From: Limnanthes douglasii subsp. nivea
Lineage: Eukaryota > Streptophyta > Magnoliopsida > Brassicales > Limnanthaceae
Length of the DNA stretch: 64,000 bases
NCBI GenBank assembly: GCA_036936605.1
Contig: JAUPFV010000003.1
Location: 79,344,273 to 79,408,272 of the forward strand
Direction: 5' to 3'
Part shown: positions 9,540-23,605 of the stretch, one piece after another
How positions within the stretch are numbered: the stretch's first letter is position 1
How the letters are laid out: each line of letters starts with the position of its first letter
The notes under the pieces: generated by a model
What the model was told of the DNA's origin: nothing
The model's input: only the letters and a program-made list of their open reading frames with translations
The model's database searches: none
Translations under genes and position numbers: made by a program

Positions 9540-11110
9540 AAATAAGATTTAGAGAACTGCATCATATAGTTCAGAAGCAAGATGAAGTGATACAGAGTGA
9601 ATGACAACATAAAGTGTCAAACCCTCTAAATTACCTTCTCGGGTAGTGTCTTGACGTGGTTCAATACCCTCCCCGCATGATGCCTAATGAGTTTTAAGAT
9701 GTTGAGGATGATCTACCTCAACCATTTTATAGGATCCAGGATGTTCTTACATCATCCACTACGAACAAAGACCAAATGAGACATGAGAATATACTCAAAG
9801 TTTGATAGGTACAAAGAGTGGCTTGCAAGACTGCCAGGTCAATGACCTGGTAGCAATTGCTGCTTATCGTTAAGAGATACTGCCAATACCTCTCTACAAG
9901 GCCATCATGAAAAAATTGAACTCAAATTCGAAGACTTGCTGAAGCAGTTAGAGCGTCACATAAAGGTAAAGAAGATCTCTAAAGCACGAATCAACGGAGA
10001 TATGATGCTCTTAAATATGTACCCTCTACACCATCTTCGCACATAGAAGAATGATCGGCTAAAAATAGCTCAAGTATACTCGAAATCACATACTGAATCC
10101 TCCAAGAGAAATTGAAACCGTCCATCGAGACCAAAAAACATCCAAAACGATATATTGAGGCCGAAGAATAATTTCAACAACAACTATAATGCTAGTCAGC
10201 TAGTATGTCCATCCATGCTACCTTTTGATAGAGACAAAAAAGTTTAGAGGGTGTTTAAACAATAATGGAAAATATAAATTTTGGATGAGTTGTAACTAGA
10301 TTTTTGAGATGCTTGGATTTTCTTTAGAGAGAGACGCTTTGCCATGTTAGGTAAGAAGTAAATATTTTTCTAAGTCTCATTAAATGATATTTGAGGCTAT
10401 TTATAGCAATTTGGGCCTAGAAGGCTTACATGTGCCCATTTTTGTAGCTTAAGCCCAAACATCCACAAATTCCATTATTATGTAAAATACCCATAATTAT
10501 TACACTTGATTATATCATAATACAAAAAAAAATTAGGGTCAATAACCTATTTATCTGATTTTCCCTTTAGATAATCCGGTCTTCATCACTTTTCACTAAG
10601 CTAAGTAAAACATTGTCCATTATCTACAAATATTCCAAGTATGTGATCACATACCAAAGGCCATGCAAGTGGCCGACATCAGAAGAAAATATAGAAGCCA
10701 TCACTGAAGAGGTGGAAAAGTTGAATATTGTTTGATATATTTAAGACTACTACTATCCAACGTGGACAACCGATCTCAACAAATCTTTTCTAAAAAACTC
10801 GTTCCACCTTTCACGAATAAAAAGAATGATAAATGGTGAATGTTTATCGGCTTCATCAATCTCAACAAATATTTTCCGAAAGACCTTTTCCCCTTTCACG
10901 AATCGATCAACTCGTAGATACGATCTCAGAAGATAAGATGTTGTATTTTATAGATGCTTACTCCGCGTACCATTAGATATATGTGCATTAGTATGATCAG
11001 GAGAACATAACTTTCATGAGGGAAATAGGACTACACTATTACAAAGTAATTTCCTTTGGACTAAAGTATGCATGATACACCTATCAACGCCTTATGAACA
11101 ATATTTTTAC
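9540..11110 (+). pseudogene. Highly decayed Ty3/gypsy gag-pol remnant
   Basis: Across several frames the plus strand shows a Gag-like part at about 9640-10000. After about 10630 there is an RT: KNDKW.MFIGFINLN, then FPKDLFPF, then YFIDAYSAYH (the FMDAFSGYNQ motif region) near 10950, then FGLKYA..TYQRLMN near 11090. Stops and frameshifts occur every few dozen codons. An AT-rich insert at about 10240-10560 separates the gag and RT parts and may be another insertion. There is no trace of integrase to the right. This is an old, truncated copy. Confidence 0.7.
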
Positions 11111-11137
11111 AACATAAGAGGGCCAAAACCTGCAAAA

Positions 11138-11428
11138 TTATATCAACAATAAGGGGTCCGACCGGCCTAGCTTTGATACGTGGCCCAATGTTTTCTGCAG
11201 GTCTGGGATCAAGATGCTCATTCTTTCTTGTGGTCTCAAGAGCCCTTTGACAAACTTAGGAGGCATTTCATGCTCTGGATCATTATCCCTACCTCTCTGG
11301 TTGCCTCCATCAACTCTTTTAATTCCAACTTTACTTTTCCCGTTTTCAATAAGCTTAGTTTTCACAATAATAGGCTTTAAAACAACCTTTCTAGCTAAAG
11401 ATATGCTGCATGCAGTCTTCCACCTCAA
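11138..11428 (-). other. Unidentified 96-codon ORF
   Basis: A minus-strand frame with a balanced, charged composition (basic middle, then PPKFVKGLLRPQERMS). It is directly downstream of the decayed RT but in opposite orientation, and is not a domain I recognise. Two plus-strand frames of similar length overlap it, so it may be chance. It could be a host gene scrap or a part of an antisense ORF like those of the Tat elements. Confidence 0.25.
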
Positions 11429-11520
11429 AGCACCACTTGATTTTTCAACTTTAGAGTCATCAAAAATTCAAATGGTCTCTAATGAGGAGTTTATTCCTCT
11501 TTACCTTTAGCTCTAACAGA

Positions 11521-13144
11521 CTCACCATATATAGAAAATCCAGCACATGAACCAACATCCGACTAAGCCTACTAAACATAAAGTTCTTAGGTACCGTGAT
11601 GCACCCGTAAAAATACGTATACTTGGTACCCTTCCTCACCAGTGGAGCATAATGGGCTACAACATATGTAACTTTATCAAAACATAAATCTATTTCAAAG
11701 ATTACAAATCAATAAAGCCTAATTACACATACATAAAGTGCCTAGTATCAATTAAAATACATAAGGCGACAGCATGATGAAGGACTACTTTTGGGGCTCC
11801 AGGTAGGTGAACACAACTATTTGGTATCTTTTATTTTTGTCTCTTAATTACCATATACACAAACCAATTCTTTCTTGTAAACCTTATTCTGGAAGGTCAT
11901 TAAGGATATTTTCCTTATCATGCATGAAAATGTAAAATTAAAGACTCGGCCTTCGACCAACAATTGAACTTATTTCCAAGAATATTATAATTTTAAAATA
12001 TTGTTATATATTGTGAGACAATATAATGGCCATCAACAATATCCTGCAAGCGTTCCATACCAGTTGGTATGAAAAATTTGTATGAAAAATTTGGGTGCCC
12101 CCTAAATTATTATCTTCAGTTACGAAAGTGTATTATTTAAATTAAATATTAAGCTATAAACCATAATATACAGGAAATACTTAAGGTTAACTGTTAATTT
12201 CCACTCTTAAAGCTTCAGCCAATCTCATAATTAAAAAAACTACATCTATAGAACGTTAAACACACATCCTGAAATGATATATAATTGTTTGCTTGAGTTG
12301 GTGACTTAGTCATTTGTTCATGATTTTAAAAAGATTATAAGGATTACTCTTCTATACCTAGACGGAAACCACAAAGTTATTCAAGTTTATAAAAGACCTA
12401 AAGTTTTAGATGCATGTTCAAACTAACCTAGCATCATGCTACATGTTAGATATAATCTTTTACCTTTGGCAGAATAGAGACTTTTTTCGTAATTGAGGCT
12501 TTGGATGGCGAATGAAGTTTAATAAGGTGGAAATAAGGTTAACACGAACCAATCTAGAGATTCTTCCGAGTTTTCGTTCTGGTAATGTGAGTTAAAATTT
12601 TATAAAAGGCAACACAAATCTATCCAAATACTTTTATGAGTCTGACCAAACCTAAATTATGGTACGGATCAACGAGAAGAACATTCGACGTGAAGCAACA
12701 AAATGCATAACAGATCCTACTATATTGACTAAGAAAAAATAATGAGTGACCTGGATGTTGAATGACTATGAAGGAGGGAGCTACTTATAAGGGTAGCATT
12801 GACTAATTCTAATTAACCAATCCACAAAGTAATAAAATCCAATTGGTTATATCATAAAAAAAGGTAATGAAACAAAATATATGTTTCATCACGTAAGTTG
12901 ATAAGTATACGATAACAACACATAATACAAAATTCGACAATAATACTGATACACTAAGCTTATAGGAAACTATTTTATCATATTATTTTTCAATTAATTT
13001 TAACTGAAACATTCAAATACTGTAAACCGTAATTTGTGATATCAATGCTAGTTATTTATGTATTATATTTTAGTGTATTAAAAAAATTATATTATTGTTT
13101 TCTTATTTTTATTTTTATTTTATTTTTAATATAATAATAATAAT
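11521..13144. other. AT-rich intergenic DNA
   Basis: No ORF, RNA gene or family-level repeat recognised. A short local duplication (tatgaaaaatttg twice) lies near 12068-12095. Confidence 0.55.
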
Positions 13145-13460
13145 TGGTGCCGATAAATTTGGATTGCTAAGATTGACCGAAGAAAAGATTGATGAAGTGC
13201 AAATGATGTAAATTCTTATGATTGGTGATGATAATAACTATTATAGAGAAAAAAATAAAAATATGTTGATAGATTAGAAAGAATATGTTATCTATTTAGA
13301 TTGCAGGCAGACCTGTGTATATAAATTGTGTTACAATAGTTATCTCTCGGGTTCGTGGGAATAACGGAAGATATTTCTCTAACTACTAATATATGAGGTT
13401 AAAGGTATATTTGACTTAGTCTTAATAGATATTTTCATTCTTGAATAAGATTATGAGTTG
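13145..13460 (-). repeat. Left LTR of old Ty3/gypsy element E
   Basis: It aligns over about 310 bp, with many substitutions and small gaps, to 37580-37870. Shared landmarks are gataaatttggat, gcaaatgatgtaa, ttagaaagaat and gtgggaataa. The two copies are 24 kb apart and read in the same direction, as expected for LTRs pushed apart by later insertions. The right copy sits next to a decayed primer site. The sequence to 13648 is probably also part of E. Confidence 0.65.
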
Positions 13461-13648
13461 ATTGGTTTGACTAGAATAATTACACCCACATTTATAAATA
13501 ATCCTACTAGTCTTGATAAGAAGGACGAATGAAGGAGAAACCCTTTACTGCGTTGTTTATGGTTGTTGGGCGATGATAAACTTGTAGGTTTATTATTTAA
13601 CTTAAGTATTTTCTTATTTGTATATTTCTTCTTTCACAATATTGTTTC

Positions 13649-13967
13649 TGATAAATATAAAATTAGGTCCAAGGGTATTTACGATAATTGTTTGGGTATT
13701 TAATTTAATTTTGGGTGATAGTTAGAGATAATGGAGGTGCTAGCTACTAATCTTTTGATAGAGAATCAACCAACCCATTTAATGTTATTTTTTGGATTAT
13801 TTATAGAAATATTTAGGTCCATAGACCCATCAATGAGGATTAGTCTTATAAGCTCTCAGGTCCGATAACATTCGAAGTAGACACACTTCTTAATCATCAA
13901 GCATACAACTTACTCGACATAGATTTTATTATATATCTAAGATATCCTCTAAGAAAAATCTGAATCA
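13649..13967 (-). repeat. 3' LTR of element B
   Basis: Starts tgataaatat on the plus strand and matches 23606-23936 with many differences. The right limit is approximate; similarity fades just after cctctaagaaaaat near 13960. Confidence 0.7.
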
Positions 13968-14283
13968 AATTAGTCATAAATTTCTGAATCGTTGTTCTTA
14001 TTTTTCCCCTTAAGTAATGAATAAATTTTAACATGTTTCGAAGTGAAAAAATTTACTATTTTTACCAACTGTGTTTTCTTACACGTGTTAACCATTCATT
14101 GGACCTCAATTTTTTTCTGCCCTAGGCAAAGTAAACCAATCAACGCGCGACGTTTATACTTCCCTAGTGACATTTTCATTCCTTTAGAGACTTTCTTAGT
14201 GGGTGCGTCTTCACCTAGTTTTTTAGAGTACTAAGAGCTCCTAATACGTTATTATTATGGTTCTTAAGAACTTCTTAATCATA

Positions 14284-14294
14284 TTTATATAAAC
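14284..14294 (+). promoter_or_regulatory. TATA box of the element B antisense gene
   Basis: tttatataaac lies about 95 bp before the ATG at 14383. Element D has tatataaat at almost the same distance before its homologous ATG (55710). Element C has a TATA motif on the strand that encodes its antisense gene. The shared position suggests a dedicated promoter. Confidence 0.55.
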
Positions 14295-14382
14295 TAATTT
14301 CTCATTATTCATGTTTCACACATCTTTAGAACGATAAAATTCATTATATAAGAAAGAAAATATCAAAAGCATTAGTGTTTGT

Positions 14383-16990
14383 ATGTTTACGGCTAGAACC
14401 GTTCTAACAAAAGACGGTTGGTTAAACTTATTCGAGTTAGAGAAAGAAAAGAAGAAAGCCAGGATCGATGCGGGACTACCTACCTTTTTTCCTCCAGTTG
14501 TCAGTACTCAAGTTATCGATTACAGTGGTGTTTACCCTTACAGTTGCAACATTCTCTCATAAACTTCTACAACTACTCAATCGTTTACTTCACGCAAGTG
14601 CTCCTTACAACCATCACAATCTCAAAAATCAACCTGGTGTCGGACTCCCTCAATATTTAAAGCTATGGGGTCGGATTCGAAGAACGTCACCCCATTCAGA
14701 GTGACTAGGCAGTCAAAAGGCAAAACCAAAGTTGTTGTAGAACCATTTGTTTTGACTGACTATCCCATTCACCAACCCGAAATAAACACAAATATGTTAC
14801 ATAAGGTGATGCTAGCACCCAGCCTATCACGCCATCATCAGAACCAAAAATAATAGAAGAAATCATGGAAGATCTTAGCGAAGATTCTCCCCTTGAGACA
14901 TCTGGTCAAACATGAGAAACTTCAAGGTCTTTCATCGCTAAGGTTTTGACACAAAAGAGAACTCATGGTAAATGTGAAGCTATAGAAGAAGAATATGAAG
15001 ATCTCACGATCTCACTTTGGACGTATTGGTCTCAATTTTAAGAAAGTAGGTATAAAATATCTTTTAGCACTCAATCAGATATCTTACGTTTACTTTCATG
15101 ATAAAGAATTAGATATTATTCATATTAAATAAGGATTCCCACGGGCGATTAAATTTAGATGCATAATCTCGGGGAAACTCTGATAACTTATTAACATAAT
15201 GCCCTTGTAGTTTACACCGATGTTCTAAATAAGAGGGCTTCGGTTACCCATAGATCCTGAAATTTCTAGGTATTTTAATTTAGTTTGGTTGTGTCTAAGC
15301 GAGGACAGTCCAAACACCTGGTTCATTTTAATTTCTTGTATGATAGCGTCTCGTCTTTCTAAAACTCCAATTCCCATGGAAGAAATGATGACTATTTTCG
15401 GGTTAGGTCGTAGTAAACAACCTGTTAGAGGTGTATAGTATATGGAAGACTCAATTCTTTTTTATCAGTAGGCCAAGGGAAAATGGAAAATATTTTTCTT
15501 CCTTAAAATGAAATCTGAGCCTACTTACCAGATTTTGGAAGAACCCAGGTAATTATCTTGAAACATGTATTGCTTATTTTTTAACATTCGAACATCGATG
15601 TTAACTTTTTTTTCTTTGTAGTTATTCTGAACTGCTTTATACATCATCTAAAGGATGTGCAAGTCACTTTTAAGATACTGCATGATTGTTTCATCCCTAC
15701 CAACTTGACTCACAACCATCTTTGGAGGATCAATCCCAAGAGATAATTGTCGTGAAAGGAATTCACCATTCCTACTTTATTTACTGCTCTCTTTTTTAGG
15801 ATCGGATCTGGTTATGGGAAGTTATACCTTTTGACCAAGAAGAGAGCCCCCAGTCATCGGCCTAAAAAGGATAAGAAGAAGAAGAAATACTGAATTTCGT
15901 AAGGTGTCGTCGAAATGGCTACCGAAGAATAATCCCTTAAGATCGATGCATCATTATTGAATTCATTTGCTACCATTGTGGAATAAGGTGATGTGCCCAC
16001 AAAAATTCATGAGTCTAAGAAAAAAAATGCTAAAAAAGAAACAAATAAGGCAGTAATGAGAGAAGAAAAAGAAAAGTCAACCTTCAATTAGTTAAGAAAT
16101 GAGGTTATATGCCCGAACACTAGTGTTGTCACCATTCATGCTCCCGAACATTCCTTTTGAATTCCAAACTTTGAGGGGGAAGCTACTGCTGGAATCAATA
16201 ATCCAATAGATGAGTTGATAAGGTTCGACTACAATATATTTGATAAGGTTTTCCCAAGTACTGATTCCAACATTATATACGATGGTATACCATTTGAAAT
16301 TTCAAAGGAAAATAATACAGTTGGGTACTCAATAATTGGTTATGTGAAACCTATTGTTGAATATGAAAGGCAAGTCAAGTCTCATATAGGAACCATTTCT
16401 TCTCTTCAAGATGAAAACATAAAGCTACAGATTTCCCTCGAAGGGGAAATAACTAAGGCTGATAAGGCAATCAAAAAACACGATACGCTAAAAAAATAGG
16501 TGGAATCAGTCAAGAAGGAAGTGTTCAAGGGTAAAGAAGAGTTGGAGACACTACAGATATCCAGTTCCAATGAGATCACCTTTTTTCAAGCCCAACAAAA
16601 AACAAATAAAGAAGCTATGGATCGATTTTGGGTGAAAAAAATATCGAAAGAGTTCCAAGAGAGTGTTAGAAATTGACTCCCTAAAATCCAAATCCACACA
16701 GGAAGCAGAAGAGGACACTGCCGAATGATATGTTGATGCCACTATAGATAAGCTAAAAGAACAGGATGCCCCGATCAAGTCGGACATGGTCTTGGCATTT
16801 TACCAAAACTTTCCAACACTTACTCTTGGCTCTCTATGGGGATGGGTTCCAAAGAATTTTTTTCCCGGAACATATCTTTGGCAGATGACATGGATGCTTC
16901 TGATGAGTCGTCAGACAATGATTCTGATGAAAATGATGAGGTGGATTCCAAAAAGGGAAGTTCAGATGAAAAATAAGAAAAAACCAAAAT
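14383..16990 (+). pseudogene. Antisense extra ORF (aORF) of element B, decayed
   Basis: It starts MFTARTVLTKDGWLNL, matching MFTAKNALVKGGWLNL at the start of the element D gene. Stops and frameshifts break the first 1.1 kb. A GT-AG intron is predicted at 15549-15621, in the place where C and D also have one. The best-preserved part (16215-16499) encodes DGIPFEISKENN and VKPIVEYERQVKSHI, homologous to the SGEQDVVAHSLLGH and IEPVLDLERQVKNQ segments of D, followed by a heptad-rich coiled coil. The end (to about 16990) is acidic. It is convergent with pol of the same element. The function of the family is unknown. Confidence 0.65.
15549..15621 (+). other. Predicted intron in the element B aORF
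   Basis: Donor ccag|gtaatt and acceptor tttctttgtag bound 73 bp with a T-rich 3' half. It lies after the Transposase_28-like region and before the coiled coil, as in C (75 bp) and D (85 bp). Confidence 0.5.
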
Positions 16991-17274
16991 AGAAGGGCCC
17001 AAAGGCTAAAGATCTTTAAATTTTATTGTATTGTGTAAGTCCTTGTTATAACGCATTTTTTGTTGTGGTAGATCATATATTTTTGCATAAGTCTTTGGTA
17101 ATTCCAAATTATTTTCATTGTTTTTGTTTTTAAACTCGGATTTCATCAAGTCCTCAAGGTTTTCGAGCCGTTTTGTACCAACTATCATTTTATCAATGCT
17201 AATTTATTTCCTCATATATATTTTAATCTACATTCATTAGTCTACTCCCTTCGAAAGCAAGAAAAATTAATAAA

Positions 17275-17672
17275 CAAGTCATTCGAAGGCATACAAAATT
17301 TCAATAATAAGTCATTCGAAGGTAATCCATTCAAATGACCCATTTGAAGGTACTTTATTCAAATGAGCCATTCGAAGGTAATTCATTCAAAGCCAAACAA
17401 AATTTCAAAAATAAGTCATCTGAAGGCATTTCATTCGAAGGCATATAAAATTTCAGACAAGCCATTCTAAGGTAATTCATTCGAAGACATATGAAATTTC
17501 AGACATAATCCATTCGAAGGTAATTCATTCGAAGACATATGAAATTTCAGACAAAATCCATTCGAAGGTAATCCATTTGAAGGCATATTAAATTTCAAAC
17601 ACAAGTCATTCAAAGGTAATCCATTCAAATGTATATAAAACTTCAAACACAAGCCATTCGAAGGCATATAAA
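17275..17672. repeat. Tandem repeats in element B between pol and aORF
   Basis: Roughly seven diverged units of about 55 bp, each with cattcgaaggtaatccatt- and atataaaatttca-like halves. The array lies exactly between the converging 3' ends of pol and the antisense gene. Confidence 0.85.
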
Positions 17673-17879
17673 ATTACTGAATATACTTACAAACAATATT
17701 TTTTTAAAGGAAAAAATGTTAGATTGATTATATGGGCACCTTGTTAAAGCCTCCTCGAGCCATTAGGTAGGAAAGAGTATGCCTCTTTAAATATTTACAT
17801 TAAAGAAAGATAAAGTAAATATTTACATATATTTAATCAATGTATAATCTTAGATGTTCAATATTGCATAGGTGTCTTA

Positions 17880-20800
17880 AGGGAATGTCTTCCCGATCAA
17901 CTAGCCAATATGTTCCAGACTTGATTCTTTCTACAATTGTATAGGGGACTTCCCAATTTGGAGTCAACTTTTCGAACTTCTTTTCTTTAGTGTGCAAAAA
18001 CACTTTTTAAAAACTTTGTCCCCTATCTTGAAATTTATTATTCATATTTTAGATGTATACCAAATCCTCATTAGACCCTGGTAGTGAACATTTCTCAAGT
18101 ATGCCTTAATTCATTTTTCTTCAATCATATCCAACTGAGCTCTTATTGAAGCTTCATTATCCTCTTCAAAATAATTCTGAATCCTAAAAGAGGGAAGAGT
18201 AGGTTCTATCGGTGTAATTGTATCCATCCCATAAACCAAGGAAAATGGATATTCTTGTGTGCCAATGTGGGGAGTGGTTCGGTAGGCCCATAATACCTCT
18301 TGTAAGAACTTATTCCATTTACCAGCTCCTGCTTCGAAATTATTTTTTAGCCCCACCAATATGTTTCTATTTGCCACATCTACTTATCCATTGACTTGGG
18401 GATTAAAAGGTGAGGAGAAACAATGATGAATTCCTCTTGAAGCACAAAATTTCTCCATGTCTTTATTATCAAATTGTGGACCAATCGTATGTCTTGGAAT
18501 TCCAAGCCTACAATATATATTGGAGAGAATCAATTTTAGTATCCCATTGGAGTTTGTTCCGGAGAGTGGTGCAGATCTATCAACTTAGAAAAGTAATCAA
18601 TTTCTAAAATGGTAGTTTGGCATCCTTCTGAAGCCATTGGAAGTGGTCCGACCAAGTCAAGACTCAATCTATCAAAATGAACTACTTTGCAAACTGATTC
18701 CATTGGAACCGTTGGTACATGGATTACATTTCTCTATCTTTGACAAGGGTCACATCTTCTAACCAACTCTTTAGAATTTTCAATAATAGATGGCCAATAA
18801 TATCCTCCCAATAATACCCTTCTAGTTAAATCTCCATATCCACAATGGGTTGATCCTTCTTCATCATGTAATTTAGAAAATACCATTTTAGATTTTTGAG
18901 ATCCGAGGCAATGTAGCAAAGGTTTACTAAAAAAATTTGTATAGAAGACCGCATATAATACTAAGAAACCGTGGGCTTTAAACTTTAATTTCTTAGCTAA
19001 AATTGTATCTTCATGTAGGATCATATCGGTAATGAACCTTTGGATATCATATCTTATATCTTGACTTACTATGGCTGATATTTAAAAACTCTCTTCGATA
19101 TCGAATTCCATCTCAAGAGATGTGGATATAGAAGGAAATTCTTGAATAAGAATCCAATGGTATGCTTGAGAATATGCAATTGTAGCCAAAGAATCAGGCA
19201 TTGCAATTTTGATGTTCGTACATGGTCGTACTTAACGTATTTAAAAACAATTGAAATTTCTCATAATACCCTTGAGTATTTTACCAACTGATCTTTACTG
19301 GCTTCAGAGTACCCTTGTGACTGTTGTATGACTAACAGTGAGTCATTCAACAATCACATTCTTTTGGCACCACATTTTTGAGCTAGCCTTAGACCCGTTA
19401 TGGCTGCTTCATATTCTGCTTCATTTTTAGATGCCTTAAACCCGAAACATATAGCTTGGTGCATTAAATCTCCATAAGGCAAAAGCAAAAACATTCCAGC
19501 CTCACATCATGTCATGGAAGATCCGCCTTTAGCTCGAATTACCCATTATGTCATAGGATTGCTATCTTGAAATTCCTCACGAGGCTTTTCCGAGTAGAAT
19601 TCAACTATGAAATCAGCCACAGCTTGAGCTTTGATTGTTGTTCAATGAGCAAAATGAATATCATAATATCCTAGTTCGACAAAGCACTTAGTCGTTCGAC
19701 CTGATATATCGGGTTTTTGTAGCACATTTTCGAAGGAAAAAAGGTTTGAACTGTAATAGAATGTGCTTGCAAATATGCCTCATTTTCATTGCTGTTATGG
19801 CCAAATCTATAGCTAGATTTTCTAACTTAAGGTATTTTTTTGCATCCAATAAACTCTTACTAATATAGTAAACAGTGCAGATACATGTAAACTCTTACTA
19901 ATGTAGCTATCTACCTCTTGAACCAATACTGCACTTACTACATAATCTGACACTACTAGATACATGCAAAGTCTTTCCCCAACAATGGGTTTGAACACAT
20001 TTTTAGGTGAAGATAACTGCCACTTGATTTCAATGAAAGCTCTATTACAATTTGGGGACCAGTGGAAGTCTTTCGCATTCCTTAATACTTGAAAAAAACT
20101 GTGCACACTTATCTAATGAGCTCGAAAGAAACCTAATTAAAGCTGCTAACCTCCCAGTCAATATTTGAACTTATTTGGTGGTTCGATGAGGATCCATGGT
20201 TAACAAAGCATTGAATTGGTCTGGGTCAGCTTGAATCCCTTACTCACAGATGATGTAGCCCAAAATTTATTGGATCACACCCCAAATGTGCATTTTTCAA
20301 GATTCAATATTAAGTTAAGGCTTCAAAGTTAGAAAATATTTCTTGGAAATCAAGTATATGATCATCCTACTTTGGACTTTTTACCATCATGTCATTAAAA
20401 TATACTTCCATATTTCTTCTGATCTGATTGACAAAAGCTTTATTGACCAATCGATGGTAAGTTTGTCTAGTATTCTTTAACCTTAAAGGAATTAATTTAT
20501 AACAATGAAGCCTTTTATCATGATGATTGTGGTATGATCTTGGCTGTTCTGAAATGTATCTGATTATAGCCAGCAAAAACATCCATAAAAGATAACAATT
20601 TATTACCTAAAGTTAAATCCACCAGATGATCTATCTGGGGTACTCTACTGAGATTTGTGAAATCAATGCACATTTGCCATTTGTTGTTTTTCCATTTGAT
20701 AAGCACCAAATTTGTAGTCCAAAGTAGATATTGGGATTCGCAGATGTGCCCTACCTTAGTCAATCTATCCACTTCTTGAAATATCGCCTCATATTTTTCT

Positions 20801-21101
20801 TTGCATAAAGCTTTCATTCTTTGTATGATTGGGCCTGTATTAGAGCGAACAAACAGTTTGTGCAAATAATATATGCTATCACACCAGTCACATCCGCATT
20901 GCACCAAGAAAATAAATTTAAATTTTTGGATATGAATACTAACAACTTCTTCTGCAATTCTGATGGTATTTTGGTTTCAATTCAAACATTCTTCCCTTCT
21001 GTCAAGCTATGTGTCTCAACCTCCTCTATTGGAATCACAATACTAAGAGTCTCTCTTGGATCAATTATCTTGTTTGGATCCGAAGTAGACTCTAGTAATT
21101 T
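17880..21101 (-). pseudogene. Pol of element B (RT, two RNase H, integrase), decayed
   Basis: From right to left: RT with NLVLIKWKNNKWQMCIDFTNLSR and FMDVFAGYNQIHF (20650-20560) and YFNDMMVKS (near 20400, catalytic YIDD changed to YFND). RNase H follows with LYMYLVVSDYVVSAVLVQ (about 19960), then a second RNase H with SKNEAEYEAAITGL-like sequence near 19400. The integrase has its HHCC zinc finger (HDEEGSTHCGYGDLTRRVLLGGYYWPS, then RRCDPCQR, 18880-18730) and a C-terminal part ending near 18110. Many stops and frameshifts make it inactive. Two RNase H domains are the known hallmark of the Tat lineage. Confidence 0.8.
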
Positions 21102-23605
21102 TTATAACTTTTTAGTTATCATATTTTCCATGGATTTAGGAACATAACATTCTTTAACCACTTTTTGACTACTTTGAACTACTCCTACTTCAGTTCCAAC
21201 TATACTTCAAGTATTGGTAAATTGTTGATACAACAACATGTATCTTTGACAATCATGACCTACCAAAAATTGTATTGTAGGAAGTCGGGCAATCCACTAC
21301 CATAACAAAATTCTTACCATCTTCTCAAATGGTTCATTGCCTAACAAAGCTTCACCTTCGAGTTCCCCAATGAATTCAGCAGATTTGCTAGTAAACCCTA
21401 CTATAATTCTGTTTAGTGCTGGATAACTGAAGAATTTTTTTATCTACTTATAAGTGGGTAAAAATAAAATGTTTGTCGAGCTACCTATGTCAATCAAAAT
21501 TCTTCGGATCTCGGTGCCTTCAATAGATGCCCCTATTACCATATTATCCTCATGGGGGGGCTGCAACTCCACTCAAGTCATCTTCGTCAAATACTATAAA
21601 GTAGCACGACTTTGATAATGGTGTGTAGACATATTTCCTTCCAATTGTGTAGTCAAACTAACTACATGTTTTATTTGGAGGAATTTGATGTAGGTTTCAT
21701 TGTATCTCCTCCAAATATAGTTAGTGATTCAATGAACTGACACATTTTAGATACTTTTCTAGTATTTTATGTTACCATATTGATCTGCTTCCAGTCAGGA
21801 TCATGATCCAATACTCTGAATCCACGTTGAATTGTTCAACAATCACTATTGCACTTCATGTTTAGATGCTTCGGTATTACCCCTTTGGGACTAGGTGATG
21901 GAGTTTAAACTCCACTTTTACTAGGTTGTATCTTGTTTCATGGTTGCCTATTACCCCCCTTGTGACTTCACAAAAGTGGTCAGTTTTCCATTTTCAATCA
22001 AAGCTTGTATTTCATAATGTAAAGCAATACAATCTCTAGTGTCATGCCCTACGTCATTATGGTATCCACAAAACTGGGTATTTTGGTTTTCTCGTGGAGT
22101 TTGGATGGGAGCCAGCCATTGGAATTGTACAGTGTTCTTGGCCCTTTCGTAGATGGTAGCTATATTTTCAAGTAATTTTGTATAGTAATCGGGTTGGACC
22201 CATTGATTTCCATTTGGCCTTGATTGTTGACTTGATTTGAATGAATTTATTTCGATCTATGTGAAGTTTGCCCCGCGTCCCTAGGTCGATTACAAACCAT
22301 AGCCTGTGATTGAGTACTGGCTTGTGGGTGTAGATTTATACTGATGAGGCTGCCTTGATTTAAAAAATTATCCACTGTAATCTGCTTTCTGACCTAATTC
22401 AGTAACCCATTCCAAGTACAATATTTTTTCAGAGCCACTAAATCGGCTAATTCTCTACCCAACAATCATTGTCGAAATGAGGTTATGACCACATGTTCGA
22501 AACAATTAGCTAACCCATTTTTAGTATTTACAAAACTGTGTGATATAATCTTTAAGCGATTCATTCAGATATTGTGCATAATGTATTATTGTATCACCAC
22601 CTTTGAGTTATTTACTTCCTACAAACTGTCGTCGGATATCCATCCAGAACATATCGAAGTTCGTGATCGATCCTTAGAGAAATATATTGTATCATTTTAA
22701 CGCACTATCCTTAAATGTTTCGGAGAAAGCTATATATAGTAACTTATCATCATAGTTAAAACTCATCATAAAGTTTTTAAATTATTTAAGATGATTATTA
22801 GGATCTTGGCTTCCATCATACTTTTCTATTTTTGAACTATTGAACCGCATGGGAAAATGTTCAGACATGATTTTTTAGGACAACGGTGACTGCCTCCAAT
22901 TATGGCCCTGGCTGAACATTCAATCTTTATTAGGAGTAGCAAAAACACTAGATTCAGAATGTACAACAAATTGATCACTTAGTAAAAGATTAATACTATG
23001 TTTTGTCGATCCTTTAATTTTCCCTTGATAAAATTGTTTTCCTTTACCTTATGATCCCTCTTCTTTACTGATGAATCATGTTTACTTGACTTTGGATGCT
23101 TTTTTAAATGCTTTTTAATTACTTTTCATTTTTTATTTTTACGTTTATGGTCACTAGTTGAAGAGGAAGAAGAAAAGTCTTAAGCGGATTCAGTTTTGGA
23201 CCCATCAATGGATTCTAATGTGCTTGTACAATATTTATCCCGATGTTCTTTCTTAGATTTTTTGTGGGCTCTAGGGAATTGATCATATGAACTTTGTTTG
23301 AGGTTACTTTCCAGCTCATCAGGCTTGAGGTGTTCTGACGAATTCTTTTTACATAAATATTTGTGGGCCTGTTTTTGGGCTTTTACTGCCTCAATCACTG
23401 TCCTGAGTTGATCATGCTCCTCTTGCATGAAGAGTCTTGCCTCAACATTATGGTTCACATGGTACATACTCACAGGTTCTTCATTACTTATGATCCCCTC
23501 ATATCTATCTTCATATCTAGTTCCATGCCTCCGAGAACTCTGAAGGTCGAATAGGTTTTGAATATTGATATTCGGGCACCTTCGCTCCCATTGTGGTTGC
23601 CAATT
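21102..23605 (-). pseudogene. Gag-protease of element B, decayed
   Basis: The N-terminal Gag frame (23180-23629) extends into the LTR edge. The Gag core near 22560-22400 is homologous to the SLKDYISRFVNTRNGLANC part of element D. Protease follows near 21500 with ILIDIGSS, so the catalytic DTGSS has become DIGSS. The homologous gag/pol boundary carries a TAA stop at 21102-21104, followed by AAA TTA CTA. A PBS candidate starting TGG lies at 23585-23602 on the minus strand (tggcaaccacaatggg), just inside the 5' LTR. Confidence 0.7.
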
